Assembly (NCBI GenBank): GCA_000469685.2
Contig: LS997562.1
Coordinates: 10,058,007 to 10,122,006, forward strand
Reading direction: 5' to 3'
DNA from: Haemonchus contortus
Lineage: Eukaryota > Nematoda > Chromadorea > Rhabditida > Trichostrongylidae
Length of the DNA: 64,000 bases
Positions 35,401 to 44,480 of this stretch are shown piece by piece. Made by a program: the position numbers and the translations under genes. The stretch's first letter is position 1. Each line of letters opens with the position of its first letter. A model generated the notes under the pieces. The model saw only the letters and a list, made by a program, of their open reading frames with translations, searched no databases and was not told the DNA's origin.

Positions 35401-38400
35401 AATTTCGCCAATATGTGGATGGACTCTTGAGTATATTCTTGTAGAGGGAATCAAGTAGATCATTTCTAGAGAAAACCCGAACTCAATAGTCAAACAACTT
35501 CGGGAGAAAAAAAGCCGCGAAATAATCCGCATTAATTATGCATCAACCTAATAGTTTCACCCCTTTCTGAAACTACAGCTTAGCCCCTTGTTGTGATTGG
35601 AGATACTGAATGATAACTTTTTGATGGGTATTCATGAGGAAAATTTGAAGGAAAAAGAAAAACAACAATAATGGGAAGCAGTTAATCTCTTTCGTCATAA
35701 AAAAAAAGAAATAGTCATTTCTCTCAGAGACGCAAAAGCAGTAACTTTTCCAGGAACTTTTTTTTAACTGTTGCTTGCTAGATATTAGTAGGGAGTTCTT
35801 TCGATTACAAAGTCGAATCTGAATGGCAAAAAATCAAGGCCAAACCTTTGTTGATGAATCTGCTTGTAGGATACGCCACGTATTCAGATTCGATCGGGGT
35901 CGTGGTGGTCCATAGTATTAGACTTAGGCATTGCATTGCAGGGGATATCAGAGAGCTTGAATCAAATGCCACGCTTCTTTGTTGCTAATTAATTCCTCTT
36001 CTGTAGGGGCTAGGTTACTTCGTGAAGAGTTGTAGTTGAATGTAAAATGATGTGGTAAAATTGTAAAATGGTGATAAAATGTAGTGACTCATTGGTCAAT
36101 GTGAAAAATCAGGATTTTTAGGGGTCGAGGACAAACGAAAGGGTTACCTACACCACCAATGAATAACTGCAATCAACCAATCAAGCGAAGGAGAGGAGTT
36201 GGTGACACCAGGAAGGTCGTCTTGGCAAAACAACCGCACGAAGGACTAGGAATATCGATTACGGTAAGATTATTCTTGATGATTTCCTTTCGCTCTCGGA
36301 AGGTATTTGAAGGGGTAGGTTTCTTCCTTCTTGATTTCTTGGAATACGCTCAGCACCTGGTTTTCATCACGAAATGTAGAAGCGTTTGTGTTGTGTGTTG
36401 TTGTTTGTTTGGGCTATGTTTTAGTGGGCTAACGAGGTGTACAGACTGTGGTTTTATACCGTAAAGAATCAATTCCAATCAGCTAAACGATGTACAAGTC
36501 GGGGCTCTTATCCCTCCCAGATGTGTCTGGTACCAATTAACCGACCCAGGGGTTGGTAGCATCGATCCGGGATTCGAACTCGTGACTGTGCGTATGTGAT
36601 ACGTACTGCGTATGTGATGCGTACTTGCCACTACACCGCCTCCGCTCTTTCAGGAAATACATTTGTAACAATCCTTATGTAAACATAAAATGCCACTAAT
36701 TACATTGTAGAAGCTCTCCAACTTTCGTATTTGAGACTTAATAATTGCAGGCACTTTAACGCTCAAACCTCAGCCTTACCCTCCCTGTCTTTCGGCATCT
36801 GTTGGAGGTTAATCAATGGCATTCCGATCTTTCCTATCCAGTGGCCGCATTGAACGTGAAATTGAATTCTTTTGGAACTCACCCAATGGTCAGTAGGGGT
36901 GAACCCAGATGCTAACGTTGCCTATTGAACAACCCCCTAGTCTGCTGTTAACGTCCAACGCGACCACTTCTTCCTTCTTTGCTCGAACGTTGATGATTTG
37001 CTCTGGTCAGCTGTCAATCATTTTTAATTTGAAAGGCAGTAATAAAGGTTATTGGAATTTTTCAGTAACTGCAACATTTCAAAGGTGATATAGACTGATG
37101 AACAAAGGTAAAAAGGTCTAGGCGATGCATCGCTACGCACATGACCTGGGGATTGAATCCAGGTTCGAAAGACGCCTAGGCCAACGAAGCTTTTATCTCT
37201 CCGGTGAAGGCTAATTGTTACTAGAATCATTTGGGAGGGTAAGAGCGTTAACTTGTACATCGAGTGATCATCGTAAGTGAGAGTATAGTTAAAATACGCC
37301 GCATTCAAACGCCGCTACTATTCTGAACGGAAGACGACTACGAGGCGCACCCTAAAAGGGGGTTAATTGATGCAAAATAAGGTTTTGCTTTTCGTTTTTC
37401 TGTTTGAAATGGAACGATTTTTCGACGTCCCTCCAACATTATAGCGGTCCCTGCAAAAAATGGAAAGAATAACAGTACTCTTCACTATGACTTTGCCATG
37501 TTGTTATGACCACCATTTGGAACATTACGGAAATCGGGTTGATTCAGGTTGTATAGTATAGCGGATTATATCGCTTGGTTAGCATCGACTAAACTACGTT
37601 AACATCAAGGGAAATGTTTTCTCGTGGAGCCATATAATCGAATCGAGATTCACTGTGTTTTGGAATAACAAAGTCGTTCTACGGCTTCTAGTCCTTAGGC
37701 GTCATTGTTTGTGACATAACTGACCCCAACAGGAAGGACCTTTACGTCCCTCTTTTGATGGTCCAAGAAGGAGGTAGGGTAGTGGGGAATAATGGTTTGA
37801 TCATATTGGCCCAGACGACCGGTACAAGATTCGTTCGGAATGATAATATTAGTTCCTACGTTCGCTGTTCCCCGAAGATCGTCGTCCTTTGTGCCCGAGT
37901 TTCAGGTTTCCTTGGCTTTGGCTCTGAATGAAAATCGAGTCCATCCAAAATTAGGAACGATTTAATAGTTATATCAGTTCCTGTGTGATTCAGTGAATTG
38001 CAAGTCCGATGTCAATGCTATACTGCCAGAATAACTGGGCGCTTTTATCCTCCAAGGTCGTTCTGGTAGTTATCAACCGAATCCTAAGTGATGGACCTGA
38101 CTGGCCTTTCCGAAATCCAATCCCAGGGCCGGTACCTGATCATGCGTGTAGCGATGCGCCTCATGGCCTCCATACCACCTGCTCTCCAGTGGAATAGGAA
38201 TGGACAGAAATTCATCGAGCGTCCTTAAAAGTAGTCAAGTAAATGTATAATCCGGTTGGGGAATTAAGAATTCTGAAAATTTTTCGAAATATTGGAGGCA
38301 GCGAAAAGAAATTTTGTTGAAGTACTTGGTTCACAAAAACGCGGTGTGTCGCTTGGCAAAGTCGCGCGCTATCGCCGGATCCATGGTCCGGGGATCCATA

Positions 38401-41400
38401 GAATGATTTCCCCAGGCCAACCGAGTTTCCATTCCCCCTAGGTCGGTTAATTGGTGGGCGACTCTTTTGGGAGGAAAAACCTAGTGAATTGTACATGGGC
38501 TGACCACGCGCAGTCATTGTATAGGCCCCATACACATTCAAAACCCCGCTACGAATCTGAATAGAAGTCAAAGGCAAGGAGCATCTCAAAAATGGGTTTG
38601 ATCGAGGCCGTTGACGTTATCCTCTATCCTTCGATTCCTTGTCTCAGTTTACTAATAAGAATGAGATTCTATTAATTACAGGGTGGATCGGAGCATGCTT
38701 TACCGATAGTGATATCTGAAATTCAACCCGGTCAGCCAGCTCATCGTTGTGGTCAAATCTTCGTTGGTGATGCGATCCTATCGGTAAACGGGTACGATCT
38801 GCGAAATGCCAAACATCAGGAAGCAGTCGAGATTCTCAGCTCACAGGTATTACTAACCGCTTCTCCTAGCTATTTACAGTTGATTCACTATCTTCAACGT
38901 GCCCAGTTGTATTTTCGAGTTTCTGGCCCCCTGTATCTACATAGGGATGCTAGCGGCCTGTGTAAATAAGAATTAAAGATGAACATTTTTTAGTTCGCAG
39001 ACTGAGACAGGCTCCTGTAGGCGTTGAGGTAGCCTTCCTGGGGAGGAGAATATGCTATTATTTGGGAGAAGTAATTTTTGAGGTCGTAAAGTTAGATTCT
39101 GTTGTTTAGTACTGCTGCAGAATACCCTACGAAAGTAGTGCTTTTTATTGATGAATCGTGAGGTACATCGAGGTGTTTGGTAGTCCTACCTACTCATTCT
39201 CTGCTTCCCTCCCTCCTTCCTGGTCTTTCCCAGGGCGATAGTAAAACATGAATTGTAATCACTTTTTTGGAGCGGGTTTCTGGGAATTGTACACTTTCGA
39301 GATTTGGCCATGATGACTCCTTTTTTCTATGTTCCTTCATCTAATAGAAAAGAAGAGCCGCTATAAAGAGCTCCTGAGGGTTTTCAAAACGTCCAACGAC
39401 GAGAAATTTCTACTTTCAGCAAGGTGATCTGCATATGGAAGTGGTGTATGTGGCCCCTGAAGAAGACTCTGATGACGATGGTACCGTTTTGATCGAGGAT
39501 GCCGATGGTCGAATGTGAGTATATGAAATAACTATAAATAACCATTTCTAACTTTGATGACCACAAAATATAATGCTTTGGAAATTCGAGGTGCCTAAAT
39601 TATTGCTTGCGTAATTCAAGAGCTAAAGCTGAACCTTTTTCGGAACAATGGGGGGTCCACAGCTCATCGAAGTCGATCAATTGGTGTAAGAGACGTTGAA
39701 GGGTGCAAAACCCACATTGTATTAGGTTGTTCGGAAAGGAATGCGCGCTAACTTTGTCCACTCATTTCTCCCCTACTATAGGAGATTTTTCAGGACAGTT
39801 TTGTTTACTCGGAAGAGATTTTCACTGCGCATCTTTTGATATACTTTTGTCTATGTCTACTTTGTTTTTCCTGAGAAAAAAAGTTTAAAAGGTGCTCGAC
39901 CAAAAGTGCCTCTTGCGGGCTTGCATGTCGTACAACTTCAAGAAAGGAAATTCGGCTGCTGAATTTCATCGTGCCACATCTGAAGTATACGGCGAAAAAG
40001 CCCTGTCAGAAAGCCAGTGTCGACGATGGTATCAGCGTTTCAAAAACCGTAATGAAAGCTTGGAGGACGAAGAACATGGAAGTCGGCCCTAATTCGTCGA
40101 TATCGAAGTGTTGAAGACCATCATTAAGTTGGATCCACACCAAACCATCCGAGAACTGGCAAAATATGTTGGCTGTTCAAACTCTACCATCCATGAGCAT
40201 TTGCTGGCAACTGGCAAGAAGAACAAGTGCGGAAAATGGGTACCGCACCAGCTGAGCGACTCGAACCAGGCAACACAAGTGGCGATGGCCGAAATTCTTC
40301 TCCATCGCTATACGAACAGCGGTTTTTTCAACTCTATTATTACATCAGACGGGAAATGGATTCGACAACACAACATGAAAAGGACAGTGGCTGGTGACAC
40401 TCCAAAATCCACTACGAAACCGGACACACACGGCAGAAAGGTGATGCTCTGTGTTTGGTGGGACAGCAAAGGTTGAGTGCAGTTTGAAGTCCTGAATTCG
40501 GGTCAAACGGTTGCGGCGCACATTTACGAAGATCGGTCGAACCGCGTGGATCAAGCACTGCGTCGTCAAGGTGTCGAAACGACGTCGACAAAATTCCTCC
40601 TCGACAACGCTCGTCAACATGTTGCGAAAACCACCTTGAGAAAAAATTGAGGAATAGGGCCTCGGAATTCCTGCCTCATCCGCCTCACAGCCCAGACCTG
40701 ACTCCACCCGATGTCCATCTATTCCGGTCAATGCAGCGCTCCTTGGCCGAGAGGAAATTCAAAAACCGCGAAAAAGTCCAACTCAGGGTGTCGATCTACT
40801 TTGAGTTGCAGCCGGCCAAGTTCTTCACGAGAAGAATCCATTCTTTGCTTAAACGTAGACAACAAGTCACCGATAATAATGGTATTTATCTTTTTAATTG
40901 ATCTTGTTTAGTTTCGTTTTTATAATAAAAAATTTTTTGAACTCAAACGCGCATTCCTTTCCGAGCAACTTGATACATTGATCAGACCTCCCAGTCGTAA
41001 GGAGCTGTACCTGCCCCAGATGCTGCATAAGTGTCGCATGTCGCGTGTCCCAAAAAAGATTGATCTTCACCAAGTATTATAATTTTACCTTGATCTCGAG
41101 AGCTTTTTCATCACTCATAGAGCTAGCTAGAAACTAGGGTGCGTTCTATAAAAGTTCGGAAAACGCCAAGTCTTCCATAATTTCGTCACTGCGAACCATC
41201 AATTTAGGTTGAGTAGAATTTGAGAAATAGGAGAAAAATATTGAAAATGATTTAGAGCACTTCGCTTGTCATTTACGAGTCACATATCGAATTCATATGA
41301 TAGTTTCGGTCAAGGTTCAAGTGAGTTCGAAGAGAACCCATCTAAAGGTTCATCAGCCGTTTCTGAGTTGTCCTTACGTCAGAAAAGAGCTGTTCAGACT

Positions 41401-41762
41401 ATATAGACTACACAACCCTAACCCTGGATATGAAGAATTTGAAGAGCTTGGCAGCTGAGAACCGCCGATCCCCTGAAGGTCCACTATTTTGTGAAATGAT
41501 AGTGCTCACAGAGCCCCTGATCTACATAAGTGAATGTATCAGGACGGTCATAAGGTCCGATTACCGGGAGGTGTTTGACACCTAGCCAGCTCGATACCCT
41601 ATATAATACTTTCATGACGATTTCATCAGTATTGTTCTTTCTTCAGGTTTCCTATCAAACAAATATTGATTTATTGATTTCAGCTACAATATGTACAACA
41701 ACTCAGTAGAAGAGCCATCATCCAGTCGATCATCGACGGCATCACATCAAAACTCAGAATGA
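23357..41762 (+). CDS. GOPC: GOPC ortholog: Golgi-associated PDZ and coiled-coil protein (10 exons)
   Basis: The family (GOPC/CAL/PIST) is a peripheral trans-Golgi protein. Its coiled coils bind golgin-160, Rab/TC10-type GTPases and beclin, and its PDZ domain binds C-termini of membrane cargo and steers their sorting. Seen here: ten exons (23357-23467, 25210-25320, 27320-27406, 32932-33003, 33242-33403, 34174-34307, 36122-36263, 38682-38846, 39420-39514, 41684-41762) join in frame to 385 residues. The N-terminal block includes LEKDFDKAF and [12 protein letters not shown], which match the vertebrate protein. Coiled-coil segments lie at about 60-115 and 144-220. The [15 protein letters not shown] and [16 protein letters not shown] motifs follow. 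One PDZ domain at about 256-341 has the carboxylate loop GLGI at 267-270. The family is usually about 450-460 residues in vertebrates; this one lacks most of the tail after the PDZ domain. Identity is very secure; the exact start is less so. Confidence 0.95.
23970..24480. repeat. Imperfect inverted repeat with tRNA-like centre in GOPC intron 1
   Basis: The left arm (about 23970-24125) is complementary to the right arm (about 24320-24480). Shared blocks include GGTCATTCAAGATG, TTTCAAATCT and GGGAACAAAGTTA with their complements. Between them lies a tRNA-like head (24157-24230) with GTGGCGTAGCGG (A-box-like) and GGTTCGAGTCC (B box). Likely two opposed copies, or a fold-back element carrying a Pol III promoter. 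Confidence 0.8.
24616..24674. repeat. 19-bp-arm hairpin in GOPC intron 1
   Basis: CATCAGCTCACTCGAACTC (24616-24634) pairs with 24656-24674 with a single mismatch across a 21-base loop. Confidence 0.8.
25210..25320 (+). CDS. GOPC: GOPC exon 2
   Basis: Encodes residues 38-74, starting [11 protein letters not shown] and running into the first coiled coil. The acceptor is TTTCAG and the donor GTCAGT; both junctions are phase 0. A run of about 17 G lies only about 17 bases after the donor. Confidence 0.95.
25337..25353. repeat. G homopolymer next to GOPC exon 2 donor
   Basis: A run of about 17 G begins about 17 bases after the donor. It could form G-quadruplex-like structure in the nascent RNA. 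Confidence 0.8.
25716..26122. repeat. Near-perfect palindrome (fold-back element) in GOPC intron 2
   Basis: Two arms of about 197-200 bases are inverse complements with only scattered differences. They are separated by about 8 bases (25915-25922). The arms include GCTCCGCCCCTCAACT and its complement, CGGTGAAAAATGAATTGG and so on. It would form a long hairpin in RNA or DNA. No coding frame. It is probably a non-autonomous fold-back/MITE-like element. I found no terminal motif that fixes its family. Confidence 0.93.
26635..27043 (-). mobile_element. 5'-truncated RTE-type LINE insertion in GOPC intron 2
   Basis: A minus-strand insertion of 409 bp, flanked by an exact 14-bp direct repeat AGTGGAGCAGCTAT (26621-26634 and 27044-27057). 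This is a target-site duplication typical of LINE integration. The body holds the C-terminal end of an RTE reverse transcriptase and a 3' tail with a short tandem repeat of CAGGTGATA type, as RTE elements often have. Confidence 0.93.
26643..27023 (-). pseudogene. C-terminal fragment of RTE reverse transcriptase
   Basis: An open 126-residue frame with the characteristic RTE tail: [20 protein letters not shown], then DDRWT, WIPRD and [11 protein letters not shown], then an [16 protein letters not shown] end close to the stop. In complete RTE proteins these motifs follow the reverse-transcriptase domain. The endonuclease and polymerase domains are absent, so this is a dead-on-arrival 5' truncation. 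The frame is intact, which suggests a fairly recent insertion. Confidence 0.92.
27320..27406 (+). CDS. GOPC: GOPC exon 3
   Basis: Encodes residues 75-103, a charged heptad-like coiled-coil segment ([18 protein letters not shown]). It sits between TTTTAG and GTTAGT and is phase 0 at both ends. Joined to exons 2 and 4, it matches the length of the vertebrate coiled coil without gaps. Confidence 0.93.
28661..28713. repeat. Compact 20-bp-arm hairpin in GOPC intron 3
   Basis: Arms GGTGTTTGACGTAGGCTACC (28661-28680) and its complement (28694-28713) have one mismatch and a 13-base loop. The motif CACCGAGGG occurs just before (28641) and at the end (28710), framing the hairpin. Confidence 0.8.
29505..29680 (+). 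repeat. SINE family 1, degenerate
   Basis: The GAGGTAGCGGTGTAACGGGT head and the GAGGGATAAAAGCATTGGAATGTGCATTGGC body fragment are recognisable. It lies in GOPC intron 3. Confidence 0.6.
30655..30840 (-). repeat. SINE family 1, degenerate, in GOPC intron 3
   Basis: On the minus strand AGTGGCGCACTACC is followed by a decayed B box and the GGCTTTCCATCCTAT block. Tail blocks are missing. Confidence 0.55.
32548..32600 (+). repeat. SINE family 2, head fragment
   Basis: GTAATGAAAGGGATAAAGGGCACAGTTCCCG matches the start of the 5995 copy. No B box follows. Confidence 0.45.
32932..33003 (+). CDS. GOPC: GOPC exon 4
   Basis: This 72-base micro-exon encodes residues 104-127, containing QLHAKT as in the vertebrate protein. 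The acceptor is TTTCAG and the donor GTAAGT, phase 0. It lies after a 5.5-kb intron and is too short to appear as a free-standing open frame. Confidence 0.9.
33242..33403 (+). CDS. GOPC: GOPC exon 5
   Basis: Encodes residues 128-181 and the start of the second coiled coil, ending in the highly conserved [12 protein letters not shown]. The acceptor is TTACAG and the donor GTGATC, phase 0. The first about 18 residues are the least conserved. Confidence 0.93.
34174..34307 (+). CDS. GOPC: GOPC exon 6
   Basis: Encodes residues 182-225 plus two bases of R226, with the almost invariant [15 protein letters not shown] block. The acceptor is TTTCAG and the donor GTGAGT. The split arginine codon is completed by the first base of exon 7. 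Confidence 0.95.
34626..35551. mobile_element. Nested or snap-back mariner derivative in GOPC intron 6
   Basis: The outer ends are TA-flanked inverted repeats beginning TTAGGTTGATGCATAATTA (one mismatch in about 28). A third, diverged copy of the same terminus starts at 34974, also after TA. The right part (34974-35551) reads as an internally deleted mariner on the minus strand: its N-terminal transposase block ([10 protein letters not shown]) is fused close to a C-terminal block ([13 protein letters not shown], then [12 protein letters not shown]). The left part (about 34626-34860) repeats the same N-terminal end in the opposite orientation, so the whole can fold back on itself. This family differs from the 11.9/39.7-kb mariners. 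Confidence 0.88.
35076..35532 (-). pseudogene. Mariner transposase remnant, second family
   Basis: Two overlapping minus-strand frames hold the ends of a mariner transposase. The N-terminal part lies near 35330-35470. The C-terminal part near 35076-35280 ends in a WKQCL-type terminus. The catalytic middle, with the first two Asp residues, is deleted, and the third-Asp motif reads YSPAET. It cannot make an active enzyme. Confidence 0.82.
36122..36263 (+). CDS. GOPC: GOPC exon 7 (start of PDZ)
   Basis: Completes R226 and encodes 227-273: a basic, proline-containing linker, then the first PDZ strand and the GLGI carboxylate-binding loop. The acceptor is TTTTAG and the donor GTAAGA. The linker (about residues 227-250) is divergent, as expected for this part of the family. 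Confidence 0.95.
36478..36648 (-). repeat. SINE family 1 head with internal duplication, GOPC intron 7
   Basis: On the minus strand GGCGGTGTAGTGGCAAGTACGCATCAC is followed by GTTCGAATCCCGGATCGATG, then GGTTAATTGGTACCAGACA. TGCGTATGTGATRCGTACT is tandemly duplicated (about 36590-36628) inside the tRNA-like part. Confidence 0.8.
37095..37390 (+). repeat. SINE family 1, divergent, GOPC intron 7
   Basis: The order of blocks is kept: a head with GGGGATTGAATCCAGG, CGCCTAGGCCAACGAAGCTTTTATC, GAGGGTAAGAGCG, ACTTGTACATCG, CGCATTCAAACGCCGCTAC and GAGGCGCACCCT. Confidence 0.65.
38330..38635 (+). repeat. SINE family 1, divergent, GOPC intron 7 just before exon 8
   Basis: Carries CCGGATCCATGGTCCGGGGATCC, CAGGCCAACCGAGTTTCCATTCC, GTCGGTTAATTGG, CATTGTATAGGCCCCATACACATTC and TGAATAGAAGTC. 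It ends about 50 bases before the PDZ exon acceptor. Confidence 0.75.
38682..38846 (+). CDS. GOPC: GOPC exon 8 (core of PDZ)
   Basis: Encodes residues 274-328, the bulk of the PDZ fold ([24 protein letters not shown]). H318 lies in the alpha-B helix (KHQEAVEIL) where class I PDZ domains carry the histidine that recognises Ser/Thr at ligand position -2. The acceptor is TTACAG and the donor GTATTA, phase 0. Confidence 0.96.
39420..39514 (+). CDS. GOPC: GOPC exon 9
   Basis: Encodes residues 329-359: the last PDZ strand (MEVVYVAPE), then an acidic EEDSDDD stretch also seen in the vertebrate protein. The acceptor is TTTCAG. The exon ends two bases into codon 360, before GTGAGT. Confidence 0.93.
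39722..40973 (+). mobile_element. mariner (DD34D) element, copy 2, in GOPC intron 9
   Basis: A 1252-bp sister of the element at 11916-13180, in the same orientation and flanked by TA. The 5' terminal repeat matches copy 1. The 3' repeat differs from it at three positions. It is inserted between GOPC exons 9 and 10, on the coding strand of the host gene. Confidence 0.95.
39892..40902 (+). pseudogene. Broken mariner transposase, copy 2
   Basis: It has the same domain order as copy 1. Here the LLDNAR motif keeps its catalytic Asp, the following residues are altered (LLDNARQH), and the third-Asp motif reads [16 protein letters not shown]. In-frame stops lie before the conserved N-terminal block (near 39886), near 40090 and near 40474. 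The frame breaks at the A-run near 40640. The TGA after the WW(D/N)S(K/Q)G motif and the A-run break are at the same places as in copy 1, so these two lesions may have been inherited from a shared source. Confidence 0.9.
41684..41762 (+). CDS. GOPC: GOPC exon 10 (stop codon)
   Basis: Completes I360 and encodes a short serine-rich tail (residues 361-385) to TGA at 41760-41762. The acceptor ATTTCAG fits the phase of exon 9. The tail is much shorter than in vertebrates. A further downstream coding exon is not needed because this frame stops here. Confidence 0.85.
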
Positions 41763-42329
41763 TAACTAGTTTCTTCGACGCAGCTCCGAGTTTAACTATT
41801 TTACGAATATTATTATGGCTAAAGTAGGCTAATCGATCGATTTGATCGATTGCGACCCTTTCGGATAGTTTTATTCCACGAACTTTTTGAGAATTACCGA
41901 TGCCATTTTGTCCTCCCCCTTTTACGGCTCTTGCCATCTCAGCTCAGGATTTACCCTTCTACTCCTTCCCCCAGCTGCTTACACGGAATCCCCACTAGTG
42001 ATTTTGCGTCTTCTTCTCTCAGCTTCTGGTCATTCCACTTTTGTCGATCGATATCGATCAATACTACTAATGCCACTATCGATTCGGCCTCAACTCTGTT
42101 TCCTGTCTATGCTGTCGTTTTGATAGTTCATAATTCAATTCTGTCCCTTTTTTCATGATTGCCTGGTGATCGAAGGTGCCATCGAAGTGCTCTCCCCTTC
42201 CGTCTGTCTCGTCATTTTATTTTTATTCGCCCTCTATTGTCATTGTACATACTTGTTCGATTGAGACTGAGATATTTTCCTCTTGCCGCAAATCTACGGT
42301 GCTATCTATGACGAGATTTTTATTTGTAT

Positions 42330-42335
42330 AATAAA
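42330..42335 (+). terminator. Polyadenylation signal candidate for GOPC
   Basis: AATAAA lies about 570 bases after the GOPC stop, at the end of a pyrimidine-rich stretch that looks like 3' UTR. It is the first perfect hexamer I noticed downstream. Not proven by cDNA. Confidence 0.5.
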
Positions 42336-42794
42336 AGTTTTTCTGAAATTTAAATGGTTCATAGTTGCTGTTCAAGAACAGCGGGTTCTGCCGTTCCGCG
42401 GACAGAAAAACTTTGTAATTGAACGAGTTTTTCCAAGGTCGCCAGAGCTCGTGGACGAGTTTTCCCGTGCTTCCCAGAGCTCTTTCTCAGATCGAAGGAG
42501 TTCGAAAATGCGATTTTTGATTTTTTAATGCCAGCGCCATGATCATACTGCGCGAACATTTTGAAATGTTACTAAAGAGTATGCGTCGAGTTATATCATG
42601 AAGAGAACCCGAACTTGCGTCTGTGCTTTCTGGACAATGATCTTATCCATTACACTACTCGAAAATCCATGGAGCAGCATGGACACAGTGACTTCTTGGG
42701 GTGGTAGGCAATGCCAAGCAACTGATTCGACTAGATTTAATCATCAAATGATGTTTGAAGGTTTGAAATCCGTTCAAGAGTAGCGAGTTATGGG

Positions 42795-42885
42795 CAATCG
42801 CTTAGTCTTAGATGGGATTCGACCCATACTTGGGTCTTCTGGTATCGCGCTCTTCATCCCTTACACTACGAAAACTTCAGCTCAG
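42795..42885 (-). repeat. SINE family 2, partial
   Basis: Minus strand GTAGTGTAAGGGATGAAGAGCGCGATACC, with GGGTCGAATCCCATC as the B-box region. Confidence 0.6.
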
Positions 42886-44089
42886 CATAAGGTTCGGGGA
42901 GTCGATTCCGGGTTAAGGTTTTGGTATGAAAACACATGTAAATGCAGTCGAACGTTTTCATTCAGATGAAAACAGCGCAAAGACTAGACGCGCTGCAACG
43001 TATCTTGGGGAGCCAAGGGATCGGTTACGCCCTCAGTCAGGCAGAGTTTTTATCTATTCGAAGTCGCATGATTGTTACCACAATACTACGAGATAAGTGA
43101 TGACGCACTAGTACAGGTTGGTTTTTTATTGGTTACATACATATTTATTCGCCTTCACAGGTACATGGCTCATTCCGGACTGTTGCTGAGGCCTATTGAA
43201 TGCTAAAACCCACAACAAACAGCAATTTTTTATAAGTGAAGGCCAATTAAAATTCAGAAAGAAATAAATGAACTAATAAGACGACTTTATTCTATGAACA
43301 ATTCCCTAAAAATTGGGAAGTCCATTCAAGTAATTATCTTGATTATCGATTAAGTGACATAAACACACAAAATGAAGTATAGAGTATATGTGGAGTCGCT
43401 GTCGCATACGCCTGCGTCATTTCACTTATACCAGTACAAACGAGTCCCCACGTGGTCAAACCAGGTGATCCATGTTTACAATTTTCCATTACATAAGCAA
43501 AATCAGCGCAACAAATCTCACGGTAGAATCTCTGGATCTTGGTATGAAGTCACATTCCTGGCGCATCCTTCTGGAAATTTTTATTTCGAACTTTCCGCCT
43601 AATTCCCTTACTTTTCTGACCTCGCTTTTCCATTGATCTTTATAAAAATATCTCTTATAATATGAAAAAAACTCCCATTCCCATCTTGTAGTCAGTTTAC
43701 CATACTCTTCGATCTCTGTTTCTCTGCGTTTTTGTGGTATGTTTACATTCTCTCCTAATGTCTCTGTTTGTCTGTGTTCTCCTTCATGAGAATGCTCTCT
43801 CTATGAGTTGGTTGTGACGCAAATTGCCCGAGTTTCATCACAAACTGATTCAGCTCCTTTATGTTTGATTTGCTTCTATCTATAAATCAGAAAAAATGAA
43901 TGATCATCACATACTCGTCACCGTTGCCGTCGCCGCCGTCATCAACCATGTCTAGTCGTTGGCAGTAGTGCCTGCCTCTCAAGTGTTTACATAAACAACT
44001 ACCCTAATTCTTGTCAACATCTCAACTTTCTGATCCTTGACCTTTGTTACCTTTGTTTCTTACCTTTTCATCCATTTCACTCTGAAACC

Positions 44090-44200
44090 CAGACGGTAGT
44101 GTAAAGGATAAGAGCATGGCCCCCAGAAAGGACAAGTACGGGTTCGAGTCCTGTCCGAGAATGAAGTTAGGCCCATAAATCGCCAACCTTGTGAAAAAGT
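44090..44200 (+). repeat. tRNA-derived SINE, family 2
   Basis: An A-box-like AGACGGTAGTGTAAAGGATAAGAGCA and a perfect B box GGGTTCGAGTCC, then GTCCGAGAATGAAGTTAGGCCCATAAATCGCCAA. The head is tRNA-like but has no matching acceptor stem, so it is not a working tRNA. Confidence 0.78.
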
Positions 44201-44369
44201 CTGGTCCGAGTTTTTAGCACCGAAAGATGTTCATTATCAGATTTTAATCAGGAATTGCTAGGAAGGGCACCGGAACTGGGTAGAAAGGGAGGTCTTCGAT
44301 CATCCCACCTAGGTGTCTGGAACCTCTACTCCAAGATAGTCGAGATGTCACGAAAAACGTATACTATAC

Positions 44370-44480
44370 ATATATATATATATACGAGTGCATATGCATA
44401 TATATTATTCTATGATATGTATTTATATTTATTTATTTTTATTTTATTTTATTCTATTTTTTTGTTATTTAATTTTTATT
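44370..44480. repeat. TA and TATTT simple repeats
   Basis: A TATATATATATATATA run (about 44378-44393) is followed by TATTTATTTATTTTTATTTTATTTTATT. Low complexity; open frames here are spurious. Confidence 0.85.

Noticed and set aside
43372..43602. 76-residue plus frame as an extra exon downstream of GOPC
   Set aside because: GOPC already stops at 41762 with a poly(A) signal at 42330, and the frame lacks an acceptor and any family resemblance.
44095..44165. Possible tRNA gene
   Set aside because: B box is perfect, but acceptor and anticodon stems do not form and the same unit recurs at 2480 and 5995.
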